A stretch of DNA of 64,000 nt from Macrotis lagotis (lineage: Eukaryota; Chordata; Mammalia; Peramelemorphia; Peramelidae): positions 285,639,719 through 285,703,718 of the forward strand of contig NC_133658.1 in NCBI RefSeq assembly GCF_037893015.1, given 5' to 3'. A program made the translations under genes and the position numbers. This document shows, in pieces, positions 1 through 11,517 of the stretch. Numbering within the stretch: position 1 is the stretch's first letter; the number at the start of each line of letters is the position of its first letter. The notes beneath the pieces are model-generated. The model ran no database searches, was not told where the DNA came from, and worked only from the letters and a program-made list of their open reading frames with translations.

Positions 1-104
1 TTGTCCTCTAACTCTAGAGTCTATACTCTTTCTGCTCTTATCACATTGTTTCCCAAAGCTTCCTTATCTTGAATACCCATCCTCCACATGTCACTGGTCT
101 TCTA

Positions 105-905
105 ATTAATTCAGTAAATATGTATTACATTCCTACTATGTTGAATGTATTTTGTTAAGGAACTTAGAACACAATGACAAAAAACAGTGTCTTCTCTCAA
201 AGAGTTGACATTCTACTGAGGGGAGCAAAATATTGTTGAAAGTAAATATAAAGTAATTTCAAGAGTGTTAATACCAGGAGGGATCAGGAGAGACTGCTAA
301 GCCATGCTTTGAAGGATATGAGGGATTTGACAGGGTGAAAGTGAGGAGGCAGATATAGAGAATGCAGTTATAGAGGATGCCCTATGCAACAGAAGTGGGA
401 AATGTCGTACATAGAGAACAGAAAGTCAGTGAGCCTGACTAGATCAGAGAACTGATGAAATAAAAGAAATATAGATGTCATATGGAGGGTTGGGGAGAAT
501 GACTTTAAAAACTCAGGTCTGAAGATTTTGTATTTTATCCTGGAGACAGTAGAAGCTCTTGTGGATTTTTGCATAGGGCAGTGGCAGGGTCAGAGCTGTG
601 CTTTAAGATTTTAGGCTTTGGCTAAAAGAACAGATCAAGAGGGGAGAGTCTGGAACTACTGAGGTGAATTTGGAGGTTTCTGTACTCTTCTAAGGGTCAG
701 GCTGTAAAGACCAGAGATAGGGTAGAAGAGAAATGAATGGGAGAATCGCTGGGGAGGAGGTAGAATAAACAAGCCTTGGCAACTGATTAGGTGGCTCTGG
801 TGTTGTAGATGTGCATTATGGAAGGATGGCAGTGCCCCCAATGGGAACGTGGGAGCCAGAAGAGGGGGAAGTTTGGTCAAAATACTATGAGTAGGCCTTG
901 TCAAA
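105..905 (+). repeat. Ancient mammal-wide interspersed repeat (family name uncertain)
   Basis: The text follows a repeat pattern I recognise from many mammal genomes. It opens with 'cagtaaatatgtatta', then a 'ctctcaaagagttgacattcta' type phrase, then 'attttatcctggagacagtagaag' and 'gatggcagtgccccc'. I cannot name the family with certainty. Related copies lie at 39115-39330 (reverse orientation), 40830-41960 and 58720-58920. The short open frames inside have no recognisable protein similarity. Confidence 0.5.
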
Positions 906-947
906 GATGAGGCGCCCATCTGCTGATCACTGGGGGAAATCCAGCAG

Positions 948-1620
948 CAGAGAGGAGGGGGGTGGAAAGGAGGAGGGGATGAGGAGGGGAGGGAGGAGAG
1001 GAGAGGAAGGAGGAGAGGGGAGAGGAGGGGATGCAAAGGAGGGGGTGAGGAGGGGATGCAAAGGAGGGGGTGAGGAGGGGATGCAAAGGAGGGGGTGAGG
1101 AGGGGAGAAAAGGAGGGGGTGAGGAGGGGATGCAAAGGAGGGGGTGAGGAGGGGAGAAAAGGAGGGGGTGAGGAGGGGATGCAAAGGAGGGGGTGAGGAG
1201 GGGATGCAAAGGAGGGGTGAGGAGGGGATGCAAAGGAGGGGGTAAGGAGGGGAGAAAAGGAGGGGGTGAGGAGGGGATGCAAAGGAGGGGTGAGGAGGGG
1301 ATGCAAAGGAGGGGTGAGGAGGGGAGAAAAGGAGGGGTGAGGAGGGGATGCAAAGGAGGGGTGAGGAGGGGATGCAAAGGAGGGGGTGAGGAGGGGAGAA
1401 AAGGAGGGGGTGAGGAGGGGATGCAAAGGAGGGGTGAGGAGGGGATGCAAAGGAGGGGAGGGAGGAGAGAGAGCAGAGGGGTGAGGGGAGGAAAGGGAGG
1501 ATAAAGAAAGAGGAGGAACGGGAAAGGAGATCAGGGGAGAAGCGAGAGGAGGGAGGAAAAGGAGGCGAGGGGTGAGGAAAGGAGGGGGACGGGAGTGGAA
1601 GGGAGAAGCGGGGAGAGGGA
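948..1620. repeat. Long polypurine tract
   Basis: The plus strand is almost only A and G for about 670 bases, interrupted mainly by the T and C of each minisatellite unit. It abuts the CpG island. Mirror-like purine tracts of this kind can form triplex DNA, and the many GGGG runs could form G-quadruplexes; both are inferences from composition. Long open frames on either strand here encode only Pro/Leu/His or Gly/Arg/Glu repeats and are composition artefacts. Confidence 0.9.
1030..1462 (+). repeat. GA-rich minisatellite, 18 units of 24-26 bp
   Basis: I count 18 units. Type A reads gatgcaaaggaggggg followed by tgaggagggg (25-26 bp depending on the G run). Type B replaces gatgcaaa with gagaaaa. 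The order is A A A B A B A A A B A A B A A B A A, so the second half has an A-A-B super-period of about 75 bp. Units differ mainly in a GGGG or GGGGG run. The unit is GC-rich and purine-only apart from one T and one C plus the central T. Confidence 0.92.
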
Positions 1621-1717
1621 AGACGGCGCTCGCGCCGGGCTAGGGCTGCCCCCAGCCCCCAGCCCGGGCCCTCCCCGCCCCCCGCGGGGCCCTGGAGCCC
1701 CGCCTCCGAAGCCCCAC

Positions 1718-1728
1718 ACTCACCCCCG
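1718..1728 (-). other. Candidate 5' splice donor of a minus-strand first exon
   Basis: The complement reads GGGGGTGAGTG, an excellent donor (GTGAGT) with the intron starting at 1723 and running leftward. It is inside the CpG island. No comparable GTGAGT or GTAAGT donor is seen on the plus strand of the island. The minisatellite contains GGGTGAGG on the plus strand but is not exon-like. Confidence 0.45.
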
Positions 1729-1785
1729 CGGGGCCCTGGCGGGGCCGGGTCGGGCCGGGATTAGGCCGCGAGCGGGGGCCGCTCG

Positions 1786-1799
1786 GTCCCCATAGCAAC
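1786..1799 (-). promoter_or_regulatory. RFX X-box-like motif
   Basis: GTCCCCATAGCAAC matches the RFX consensus GTNRCC-spacer-RGYAAC with one mismatch in the left half and a perfect right half. It sits in the CpG island, 62-75 bases upstream of the minus-strand splice donor. X-boxes near start sites are typical of cilium genes and other RFX targets. Function here is inferred. Confidence 0.4.
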
Positions 1800-1930
1800 G
1801 CGGCAGCGTCGGGGGCGCAGACATTGGGAGCCGAGCGCCGAGCACAGCGGCTGAGCGAGGGGAGCTCGAGCAATCGATCGGCGCCTCCTTCCTCGGACTG
1901 GGAAGAGACTCAAGTAGAACCGCGGGATCT

Positions 1931-1990
1931 GAGGCCAGCAAGGTCCAGCACGGTCCAGCACGGTCCAGCACGGTCCAGCACGGTCCAGCA
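1931..1990 (+). repeat. 10-bp tandem repeat (cggtccagca), 5 units plus one degenerate
   Basis: Five in-register copies of cggtccagca (the first begins with a) cover 1941-1990. A diverged sixth copy, gaggccagca, precedes them. The repeat lies inside the CpG island. Confidence 0.93.
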
Positions 1991-2111
1991 GGGCGGACTG
2001 GCGCCCCCGGGGAAGGGCCGCGAGCGCTGGGGTTGGCACTCGGAACACAGATACGCCGCAGGGACCGCCTTATTCAACCTTTATCAGACTCTTCCTGGCC
2101 CTCTTTAGGGT

Positions 2112-2184
2112 TTGCTTTTATTATTTATTATTATTATCATTATTATCATTATTATCATTATTATTATTATTATTATTATTATTT
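2112..2184 (+). repeat. (TTA)n/(TTATCA)n microsatellite
   Basis: This is a run of att/atc triplets. On the complement it continues from the A-rich tail of the adjacent minus-strand L1 (aaataaataaat... then aataataat), so it probably grew from that tail. Confidence 0.9.
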
Positions 2185-3154
2185 CTATACTTTTTTTCCT
2201 TTTGAATTTATTTATTTATTTTTGAATTTTGCAATTTCCCCCCATTCTTGCTTCCCTCCTCTCCCCATCCCCCCCACAGAAGGCAGTCTGTTAGTCTTTT
2301 ACATTGTTTCCATGGTATACATTGATCTCAGTTGAATGATGAGAGGGAAATCATATCCTTAAGGAAGAAACATAAAGTATAAGAGATAGCAAAATTACAT
2401 AAGATTTTTTTTCTAAATTAAAAGTAATAGTCTTTGGTTTCTGTTCAAACTCCACAATTCTTTCTCTGGACACAGATGGTATTCTCCATCACAGATACTC
2501 CAAAATTGTCCCTGGTTGTTGCACTGATGGAATGAACGAGTCCATCAAGGTTGATCATGTTGCTGTAAGGGTGTACAATGTCCTGGTTCTGCTCACCTCA
2601 CGCAGCATCAGTTCATGCAAATTCCTCCAGGCTTCCCTGAATTCTTTCAAAAACCCAAATCTTGGTTTTATTTATTAGTAAATTGTTTTCTTGCTTTTGA
2701 TTTTATTAATTTCTCCTTTAATTTTTAGAATTTCTAATTTGACATTTAATTGGGTTTTTTTAATTTATTCTTTCTCTTTTTTTTAGCTGCATGTTTATTT
2801 TGTTGATTTCCTCTGTCTCTAATTTATTCATGTAAGCATTTAAAGATATAATATATCCCCTGACAACTGCCTTGGCTGTATACCATAAGGTTTGGTATGT
2901 TGCTTCATTATTGTCATTATCTAGGATGAAATCATTAATTCTTTCTATAATTTATTATGAGGTCATTTAGTTTCCAATTAGTTTTAGGTCTCTCTCTCCC
3001 TGACCTATTATTGCATGTGATTTTTATTGCATTAAGACCTGAGAAGAATGTATTCACTATTTCTGCCTTTCTGCATTTGATAATTAGATTTGATAATTAG
3101 ATTTTTATGCCCTAGTACATGGTCAATTTTTGTGTAAGTGCCATGTACTACAGA

Positions 3155-3168
3155 ATATACATATATAT

Positions 3169-3202
<34 letters not shown>
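3155..3202. repeat. (TA)n microsatellite
   Basis: This is an alternating TA run with interspersed ca dinucleotides, inside the ORF2 remnant of the L1. Confidence 0.92.
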
Positions 3203-3288
3203 TCCTTTTTATCCTCTAAAGGTCTATCATGCCTAAGTTTTCTAGCAGTCTATTTATCTCCTTAATTTCCTTCTTGTTTATTTTATGG

Positions 3289-3439
3289 CAGTGGCTAGGT
3301 GGCGCAATGGATAGAGCACCAGTCCTGGAATCAGGAGTCCCTGAGTTCAAATCCAACCTAAGACACTTAATAATTAACTAGCTGTGTGGCCTTGGGCAAG
3401 CCACTTAACCCCATTGCCTTGCAAAAAGACCTAAAAAAA
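3289..3439 (+). mobile_element. WSINE1-like SINE
   Basis: This is a full SINE with A box (gtggcgcaatgg), B box (gttcaaatcc) and an A-rich tail. It is flanked by the 10-bp duplication tattttatgg (3279-3288 and 3440-3449) and is nested in the L1 ORF2 remnant. Confidence 0.93.
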
Positions 3440-5071
3440 TATTTTATGGTTAGACTTATCTAAATCTGAGAGTGGGAAGTTGTAGTCTCCCACCAGTAGA
3501 ATTTTGCTGTCTGTGTCTTTCTGCAACTCATTCAACTTCTCTGAGAATTTGGATGCTATACCAATTGGAGCATACATATTTAGTATTGAAATTGCTTCAT
3601 TGTCTATGATATATCTCTTTTAACAAGATCTATTTTTACAGCTGCTTTGTCTAAGATAAAGATTACTACTCCTGCTTTTTCACTTCAGTTGAAGCTCCAA
3701 CCTTTTACTTCTACACTATATGTATCTCTCTGCTTCAGATGAGTTTCTTATAAGCAGCATATTGTAGGATTCTGGTTTTTAATCTACTCGGCTATTCACT
3801 TTTGTTTTAAGGGAGAATCCATCCCATTCACATTCAGAGCTATAATGACTAACTCTTTATTGTCCTTCATGCTATCTTCTCTCTATTTGTATTTTCCCCC
3901 TTTTCCCCTTTATCCATATTCCCCAGTATTTTGTTTCTGAATTGCACCACCTTCAGTGTGTTTGCCCTCCTATATCAACTTCCCTCCCTTTTCTTTCCCC
4001 TTTCCCTTTTCCCCTTCTTCCTTCCCTTCCTTCCATTAGTTCCCTTTTTCCTCCCCCTCCCCCTCCCCCTCCCCCTTTCCCCTTTTAATACTTGAAAGGT
4101 GAGATAAACTTCTTAACTTAACCGAGTGTGTGTATATTAACTTTAAGCTAAATTTGATGAGAGTAAGATTCAAGTGGTTGTCAGCTCCTCCCTTCTTCCC
4201 CTCTATTGCAATAGGTCCATTATATCTCTTTATATAATGTGATTTACCTCATTCAATCTCCTCCATCCACCTGTCTCTTTGCTGTCCCCCCTTTTTAGGA
4301 GGTATGGTTTTTAAATCATTCTATCAGAGTCACGGTTAAGTCATGAGTGTTCATTATTTCAGGCTAAGTATATTCTCTCTAATAGGATTACAATTCTTGA
4401 AAGTTATGAGAGTCTTTCTCCCAGGTGGGGATATAGCTAATATAACTTATTGGATAGCAGTTTTTTTCTTTACCCCCCCCCCTTTTTTAACCTTTCCATG
4501 TATCTCTTGAGTCTCCTGTTTGATGTCCAAATTTTCTATTTAGCTCTTGTCTTTTCATTAGGAAAAGTTGGAAGCCTCCTTTTTCATTAAATGTCCATCT
4601 TTTCCCCTGGAAGAGAAGGTTCAGTTTTGCCAGATAATGAATTCTTGGCTGCATTCTAAGCTCCCTTGCTCTTTGGAATATCACATTCCAGGTCCTTCAA
4701 TTCCATAATGTTGATGCAGCCAGGTCCTGTGTAATCCTTACTGCAGCAATTTGGTATCTAAATTGTTTCTTTCTGGCTGCTTACAGGATTTTCTCTTTTA
4801 TCTGATAGTTCTGGAATTTGACCACAATATTCCTTGGTGTTTCCATTTTGGGAACCCTTTCTGGAGGGGATCCATGTATTCTTTCAATTACTATTTTGCC
4901 CTCTGGTTCCATGATGTCAGGGCAATTTTCCATCACTAAATCCTATAATATTAAGTCTGGGCTTTTTTTCTCTTTAATATTTTCAGGGAGTCTAATGATT
5001 CTTAAGTTGTCTCTTCTAGATCTATTCTTGAGGCCAGTGCTTTTGTTGCTGAGGTATTATATATATATATA

Positions 5072-5226
5072 TATTTTTTTTAGGATCTTGCAAGGCAAAT
5101 GGGGTTAAGTGGCTTGCCCAAGGCCACACAGGTAGGTAATTATTAAGTGTCTGAGCCCAGATTTGAACCCAGGTACTCCTGACTCCAGGGCCACTGCTTT
5201 ATCCACTGCGCCACCTAGCTACCCCA
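5072..5226 (-). mobile_element. WSINE1-like SINE
   Basis: The complement carries the whole SINE, from 'ggtagctaggtggcgcagtg' to a T-rich tail on the plus strand. It is nested in L1 ORF1. The target duplication is blurred by AT repeats. Confidence 0.88.
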
Positions 5227-5428
5227 ATATTTTATATTTTTTTAAATATTTTTTCAATCTTTTGGTCTTGTTTAACAGATTCTTGTTGTCTCATAAAGTC
5301 ATTAGTTTCCACAGACTCCATTCTTGTTTTTTTAGAGATGAATTTTCTTCATTTACCTTTGGGAACTCCTTTTCCAATTGGTCAATTCTACTTTTGAAGG
5401 AGTTTTCCATTTGTCCAATTGAAGTTTT

Positions 5429-5579
5429 TTTTTAGGTTTTTTGCAAGGCAAATGGGGTTAAGTGGCTTGCCCAAGGCCACACAGGTAATTATTAAGTGTC
5501 TGAGGCCGAATTTGAACTCAGTGACTCCTGACTCTAGGGCCAGTGCTCTTTCCACTGTGCCACCTAACTGCCCCCCCCA
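5429..5579 (-). mobile_element. WSINE1-like SINE
   Basis: This is a full SINE on the complement. It is flanked by ttgaagtttt at 5419-5428 and 5581-5590, and lies inside L1 ORF1. Confidence 0.92.
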
Positions 5580-6621
5580 GTTGAAGTTTTGAGAGAATTA
5601 TTTTCTTTTTTGCATTTGTCCAAATGTATTTTCCAAGGATTTGTTTTCTTGTTGTAAGGTGTCAATCTTGTCTTGGGTTTCTTTCCCAAAATTTTCCAAT
5701 TGATTTTTAAACTCCTTCCTCATTTCTTCAAGGAAGTCTTTCTGGGCTGGAGACCAATTCATATTCTCCTCAGAAGTTATATAGATATCTGAGTTAGTGT
5801 CTTTACCTTCTGGGTAGTTTTCTATGGAACCCACTTTTCAATGGCCTTTCTTCATTTTCCTAATATCTTGTGTTGGCGAAGGGGCTAGTTCACAGAAGTT
5901 TGGTGTTGAGATCCCTAGAGGCTATTGCTCACTTGGCTTAGTAACTCCAAGTGGGTCAGCCAGTAGGGTGTGCTGGTTGCTTTCTCTGAAGTGTCTGTGA
6001 CCTTGATTTAAGGCCATATCCATAGGCCTGGAGAGGGTGGGTGCTGCTCCTGGATACTTTTATCCTTAAACAATGTGGGCTAGGCCCTGGGGCAAGGTAT
6101 TTAATCTCCTTATTCATCTGAGGGAGCTCTGCCTGAGCCTGGGGGGAGGTGGGCTGTTACTGTGTTTGTTCTGGAAAGAGGACTGCTGAAATGAAAGTAT
6201 AGAGTCCTTGGTCCTCCAGACTAGCTGAGCTGAGTGGATCAATGTCCAGCCACACTTTGCAACAATCTGTTCCAGAATTTGCTCTCCAGCCCTGCTGGAG
6301 CTCCCCATACAGTTGCTCCCACAGTCAAAGCCTCTGCAGCCGGCTGCCACAATCAAAGCTTCCATGGCTGATCTTAGGTTAGTCTGGCTCTCACCCCACC
6401 CCTGTTGGCTGTCTGTTCTCTGCTCCCCACTCCCCCCCCCACAATCCCTGTAGACAGACCTTTTTCATAGATGTTTTCCTAACTTCTTTTTCTTGGTTTT
6501 GTTGATTGAATTTATGTTGAGTTTTGTCTCATATTATATATGAGGGAAGATCAGGAGACCTTAGCACAAGTGCCTGTCTTCTCTCTGCCATCTTGACCAG
6601 AAGTCTTGAGTTTTTGTTTTG

Positions 6622-6780
6622 TTTTGTTTTGTTTTTTAGATTTTTGAAAGACAATGGGGTTAAGTGGCTTGCCCAAGGCCACACAGCTAGATAATTATTA
6701 AGTGTCTGAGGCTGGATTTGAACTCAGGTATTCCTGACTCCAGGGCCAGTTCTCTATCCACTGCACCACCTTGCTACCCC
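6622..6780 (-). mobile_element. WSINE1-like SINE
   Basis: The complement carries the SINE body and the plus strand shows a (gtttt)n tail at 6611-6636. It lies just beyond the L1 5' end. Confidence 0.88.
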
Positions 6781-6782
6781 TT

Positions 6783-6955
6783 GGGGTTTTCTTGACAAAG
6801 ATTCCAGAGTGATTTTTCCATTTCCTTCTCCAACTTTTTACAGATGAGGAGGCTGAGGCAAACAGTTAAATGACTTGTCTAGGGTCACACAGCTAGTAAG
6901 TGTCTGAGATGGATCTGAACTCTATTCTTCCAGGCCCAGTACTCTTTCCACCCTG
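6783..6955 (-). mobile_element. Older RTE-tailed SINE (Mar1/RTESINE type)
   Basis: On the complement it has a tRNA-like head, then 'cagatgaggaggctgaggc' type text in reverse, and the RTE-type end represented by 'ggttttcttgacaaagat' on the plus strand. It is more diverged than the WSINE1-like copies. Confidence 0.65.
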
Positions 6956-6960
6956 CTCCT

Positions 6961-7318
6961 AGACCTTTCCTCTTCCATCCCAAAAGGCAATGACTACGAA
7001 TTTCCTTTTCCTGACAGGGACGTTGAAATCCTGGAGGTCTATGGCTATACAGGTTGAGTAGAGAGTTGGTCCCAAGCCTGGAAGTTAAAGGCAGTATTCT
7101 CCCAGGGAGAAGGAAAAGTTTACTTTACAACTGTGATACTCAATAGGAGAGGAATTTGGCAGGGTCTAAAACAATCTTCAAATGTCAGGTGTCATTTTAT
7201 CAGTGTTGGTGCGATTAGTACAATTAAAGAATTGAAGGGAACAAGGAAAGAGTGGGGAGATCCTCCTGAGAATCACAGGATTCCGAGCTAAAAGAGTCTT
7301 TTAGACATCATCACTAGG
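6961..7318. other. Unclassified stretch
   Basis: No gene or confident repeat is seen. 7262-7312 ('gaatcacaggattccgagctaaaag') resembles the start of a common MIR-like repeat. Confidence 0.4.
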
Positions 7319-10300
7319 GCAGAAGTTCTAAAACTTTTTGGCCTCAGAAATGTACACTTTTAAGAGACTACACAGTTAAAAAATGACTTAGGACTTCAAG
7401 GAACTTTTGTTTGTATTGTATTGATATTCACTGCATTAGAAATAAAAATATAAAATTTAAAAATAATTCATTTAAAATTAACAATAAACCCATTAATTGA
7501 TTCAACATGGTGGAGAGAAGCCAGGCACTGTTTTAAGCTCTCCTGGCTTTCCCTCAGAACAGATATGAATCAAGCCTCTTAACAGATTTTGAACTCACAG
7601 AACAAAGGGGAACCTCTTCCAGCAAGGTCATGGTGGTGATGGTGGTGTGGGCATGTGGGTGTGCCCAATGCAGAGAGCAGAGACTTTGTGCCCAACTGGG
7701 TAAGGCAGGGGACTGACCTGAAAACCGAGGCAGAAGCCTTTGCTGTGTGCTTGGCCAGCATATGGGAGAGCTACATCTGATCTGGAAGACCAGGAAAGGG
7801 AGCCCCTAGGTTTCAGGTTGGGCCCCCACCCCCCCACTTTGTTCCCATGGGAGGGCCTGACTAACTCTAGCACAAACACAGAAACAACCCATAGTGGTCA
7901 AACCTTGAGCCAAGGCCCAGGTATGGGTGGCAGATTTTCCCCAGTTGATTACCAGAGAGAGCCTGTGGCTTTTCTAGTCTGAGAGCCCAGTCTAGATTGT
8001 GTGATCCAGTCCCAAGTCTAGGGAGCAGTCCACCAACACAGCCAACACAGACAATCCAGAGAAAGTTCCTAGCATTCTATCCATTCTAGTGGACTCATTA
8101 AGTAAACCCTGGAATTCCTAATCCCAATGAGCAAGACCTCTAGGAATATCAACACTGAGGATTGGCAAACCAAGCCCCCCCTCAACACAAGACCCTGGGG
8201 AAAGGGCCCAAAATGGAGAAAGTCCAGCACAAAGCAGAATCCATTGATTGTTACCTTGGAGACAAGGCTACTAGCTCAAAAAAGAAGAACAAAAGGAATG
8301 AAACTTCAGAGGAGAATATGAGTTGGGCTCCAGTCTAGAAAGATTTTTTAGAATAGATTAGAAAGTAGTTTAAAAAAAATGGAAAAAGTAGGAAAAGAAA
8401 TGCAAGAGAAAAATTAACATCCTATAACAAGAAAACAAATCCTTTGAAAATGCAATTGGTCAAGTATAAAAAGAAAACAATTCTCTCAAAAATGCAGTTG
8501 GGCAAATGGAAAAAGATAATTCCTTCAAAAATAGAATTGACCGATTGGAAAAGGAGATGCAAGAGGTAAATGAAGAAAATTCTTCTCTTAAAAAAGATTG
8601 GAACCTGTGGAAGTTAATGAAACACCAAGAAGCTATTAAACAAAACCCCCCAAAAATGAAAGAATAGAAGAAAATATAAAATACCTCATTGACAAAACAA
8701 CTGACCTGGAGAACAGATCCAGGAGAGACAATTTAAGAATCATAGAACTACTTGAAAACCTTGAAGAAAAAAAAACCTGAATTCCATACTTCAGGATATG
8801 GTTAAGGAGAACTGCCCTGATATCCTGGAACCAGGGGGCAAAATAGTCATTGAACAATCCCTCCTGAAAGGGATCCCAAAATGAAAATACCAAAGAATGT
8901 TGTGGTCAAACTTCAGAATTATCAGATCAAGGAAAAAATCCTGTAGTTTAAAGAATTACAATTCAAATACCAAGATGCAATTCAAATACCAAGGAGCCAC
9001 AATCAGGATTACACAGGACCTGGCTGCATCAACATTAAGGGATTGAGGGGCCTGGAATATGATATTCCAGAGAACAAGGGACCTTGAATTACAACCAAGA
9101 ATCCATCATCCAGCAAAACTGAGACTTCTCTTTCAGGGGAAAAGATGGACATTTAACATAATAGGAGACTTCCAATATTTCCTGATGAAAAGACCAGAGC
9201 TAAACAGAAAATTTGGTCTTCAAACAGGAGACTCAAGAGATACAACAGGGGAAAAGGAAAAAAGCTGTTATCCAATGAGTTTAAACTGGTTACATCCTCA
9301 TCTGAGAGGAAGATTATCATAAATCTTAAAGAATTGTAACTCTATTAGAGGAAATATTCCTAGAAAGAATGGACATTCCTGATATGTCCAAGACTTTGAT
9401 GGAATGATTAAAAAAATTTCATTAAAATGGGGACAAGTAAAGAAATAGGACAGGGGAGGTTGAATGGAGTAAATTACATCACATGAAGAGGTGCAAAGGA
9501 TCTATTACAATAGAGGGAAGGAGGGAAGAGGTGAGAACTGCTTGAATCTTACTCTCAGCAGATTTGACTCAAAGAGGGATTAACACATACACACTCAGTG
9601 AAGTTTAGAAATTTATCTTACCTTTCAAGTATTAGGAGAGGAAAGGAGGAGGAGGGAAAGAGGGACTGGTAGAAGGTAAGGAAGGAAAAGGGTGATAAGG
9701 GAAAAGAAAAAGAAAAGGGTGAGAGTGTGAAGGAGGCATTTGGAAGCAAAATCCTGGGGAGAAGGGATAAGATGAAAAACAAGAAAAATACAAATGAGGG
9801 GAGATAGTATGGAGGGCATTAAAGAATAATTATAACCTTGAAGGTGAATGGGATGGACTCTCCCATAAAATAGAAGTGGATAGCAGAGTGGATTAAAAAA
9901 ACAGAATCCCACAATATGCTGCTTACAAGAAACACTTTTGAAGCAGAGGGATACATATAGAGTAAAGGTAAAAGATTGCAGGAGAATATATTATGTTTCA
10001 ATTGAAGTAAAAAAAAAGCAGGTGTAGCAATTGTTATCTCAGACAAAGAAGTTGCAAAAATAGATCTTTTTAAAAGAGATAAGGAAACTCTATCTTCCTA
10101 AAAGGTATCATAAACAATGAAGCAATTTCAATACTAAATATGTATGCACCAAATGGTATAGCATTCAATTTTTTAGAGGAAAAGCTGGATGAGTAACAAG
10201 AAGACATGGATAGCAAAACTCTACTGGTAGGAGAACTCAACCACCCTCTCTTAGATTTAGATAAATCTTACCATAAAATAAACAAAAGGAAATTAAGGAG

Positions 10301-11517
10301 GTGAATAGAATATAAGAAAACTTAGATATGATAGACCTCTGGAGAAAAGTGAATGGGGATAGAAAGGAATATACCTTTTCTGCTGTACATGGCATCTACA
10401 CAAATTTTGACCATGTATTAGGGCATGGAAACTTCATAATCAAATGTAGAAAGGCAGAAATATTGAATTAATCCTTGTCAGACCAAGATGTAATAAAAAT
10501 CACATGCAATAAAAGGCCATGGAGAGACAGACCTAAAACTAAGTGGAAACTAAATAACCTAATTTTAAAAATGAGTAAATCAAACAACAAATCAGAGAAA
10601 GGATAATGATTTCATCCAAGACAATGACAACAGTGAGACAACATATCAAAACTTATGGGATGCAATCAAAGCAGCTATTAACTATTATTCATGCTTACAT
10701 GAATAAAATAGAGAAAGAGTAGATCAATGAACTGAGCATGCACCTAGAAAAGTTAGAGAAAAAATAAAATAAAAATCTCCAATTAAATATCAAATTAGAA
10801 ATTCTGAAAATTAAAGGTGAAATTAATAAAATCAAGCAAGAAAACTATTAAAGTAATAAAACTGAGTTGGTTTTATAAAAAAACAATAAAATAGATAAAC
10901 CTTTAGTTAATTTGATTTTAAAAAAGAAAACCAAATTGCTAGTATCAAAAAGGTGCATTCACCACCAATGAGGAGGAAATTAAAGTGATAATTCATAACT
11001 ATTTTGCCAAACTGTATTCCAATTAATTTAGTAATCTAAATAAAATCGATGAATATTTCCAAAAATATAAATTGCCCAGGTTAAAAGAAAAGGAAGTTAA
11101 ATACTTAAATAACCCTATCTCAGAAAAAGAAATTCAACAAGTCATCAATGAACTCCTTAAAAAAAATCTCCAGGACCAGATGTATTCACAAGTGAGTGTT
11201 ATCAAACATTCAGGGAACAAATGTTTCTAATTCTATATAAATTATTTGAAAAAGTTGGTAAAGAAGGAACTCTGCCTTATTCCTTTTATGACACCAATAT
11301 GGTGCTAATATCTTAACCAAGAAAAGTCAATACAGAGAAAGAAAGCTATATTTCCCTAATGAATATGTATGCAAAAAATTTAAATAAAATATTAACAAAG
11401 TGATTACAGCAAGTTGTCACTAGGATAAGACACTGACTAAGCAGGATTTAAACCAGGAATGCAGGATTGGTTTAATATTAGGGAAACTGTATCAATAACA
11501 TACCTAACAGCAATAAT

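Larger units (their letters stand above)
1620..2060. promoter_or_regulatory. CpG island, probable promoter
   Basis: This is the only GC-rich, CpG-dense segment of the window, with many CG dinucleotides and runs such as 'ccgcgagcgggggccgctcgg'. It lies between the polypurine tract and the 3' end of an L1. It contains an X-box-like motif at 1786-1799, a strong splice donor on the minus strand at 1722-1723, and a 10-bp tandem repeat at 1931-1990. CpG islands usually mark transcription starts. The donor suggests a first exon read leftward, out of the window. No protein similarity is recognisable in the open frames. A distal promoter or a relic island are alternatives. Confidence 0.7.
2190..6600 (-). 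mobile_element. L1 retrotransposon, 5' end present, internally deleted
   Basis: Read on the complement, the order is 5' UTR (from about 6595, with 'caagatggcagagagaagaca'), ORF1 (about 5870 to 4480), the start and endonuclease part of ORF2 (about 3870 to 2660), then directly the 3' UTR. ORF1 pieces include MNWSPAQKDFLEEMRKEF at 5598-5834, within a coiled-coil region. The ORF1 C-terminal piece at 4487-4684 contains LFQGKRWTFNEKGGF. At about 2650 the ORF2 text runs straight into 3' UTR text ('attcagggaagcctgg'), so the reverse-transcriptase and C-terminal regions are gone. SINEs are nested at 3289, 5072 and 5429. Stops and frameshifts make it inactive. Confidence 0.85.

Noticed and set aside
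656..1450. 264-codon Pro/Leu/His-rich open frame on the minus strand (and a Gly/Arg/Glu frame on the plus strand)
   Set aside because: The frames are open only because the GA minisatellite lacks stop codons in some frames. The peptide repeats follow the DNA unit and nothing resembles a known protein.
1030..1462. Regular repeats as a CRISPR-like array
   Set aside because: The units are directly tandem without unique spacers, and the sequence is vertebrate. It is a minisatellite.
2033..2335. 100-codon frame with Tyr/His runs
   Set aside because: It crosses the (TTA)n microsatellite and an L1 3' end; it is a low-complexity artefact.
7579..7761. Frame with a run of six histidines
   Set aside because: The run comes from a short (atggtggtg) repeat in the L1 5' UTR read backwards; there is no gene context.
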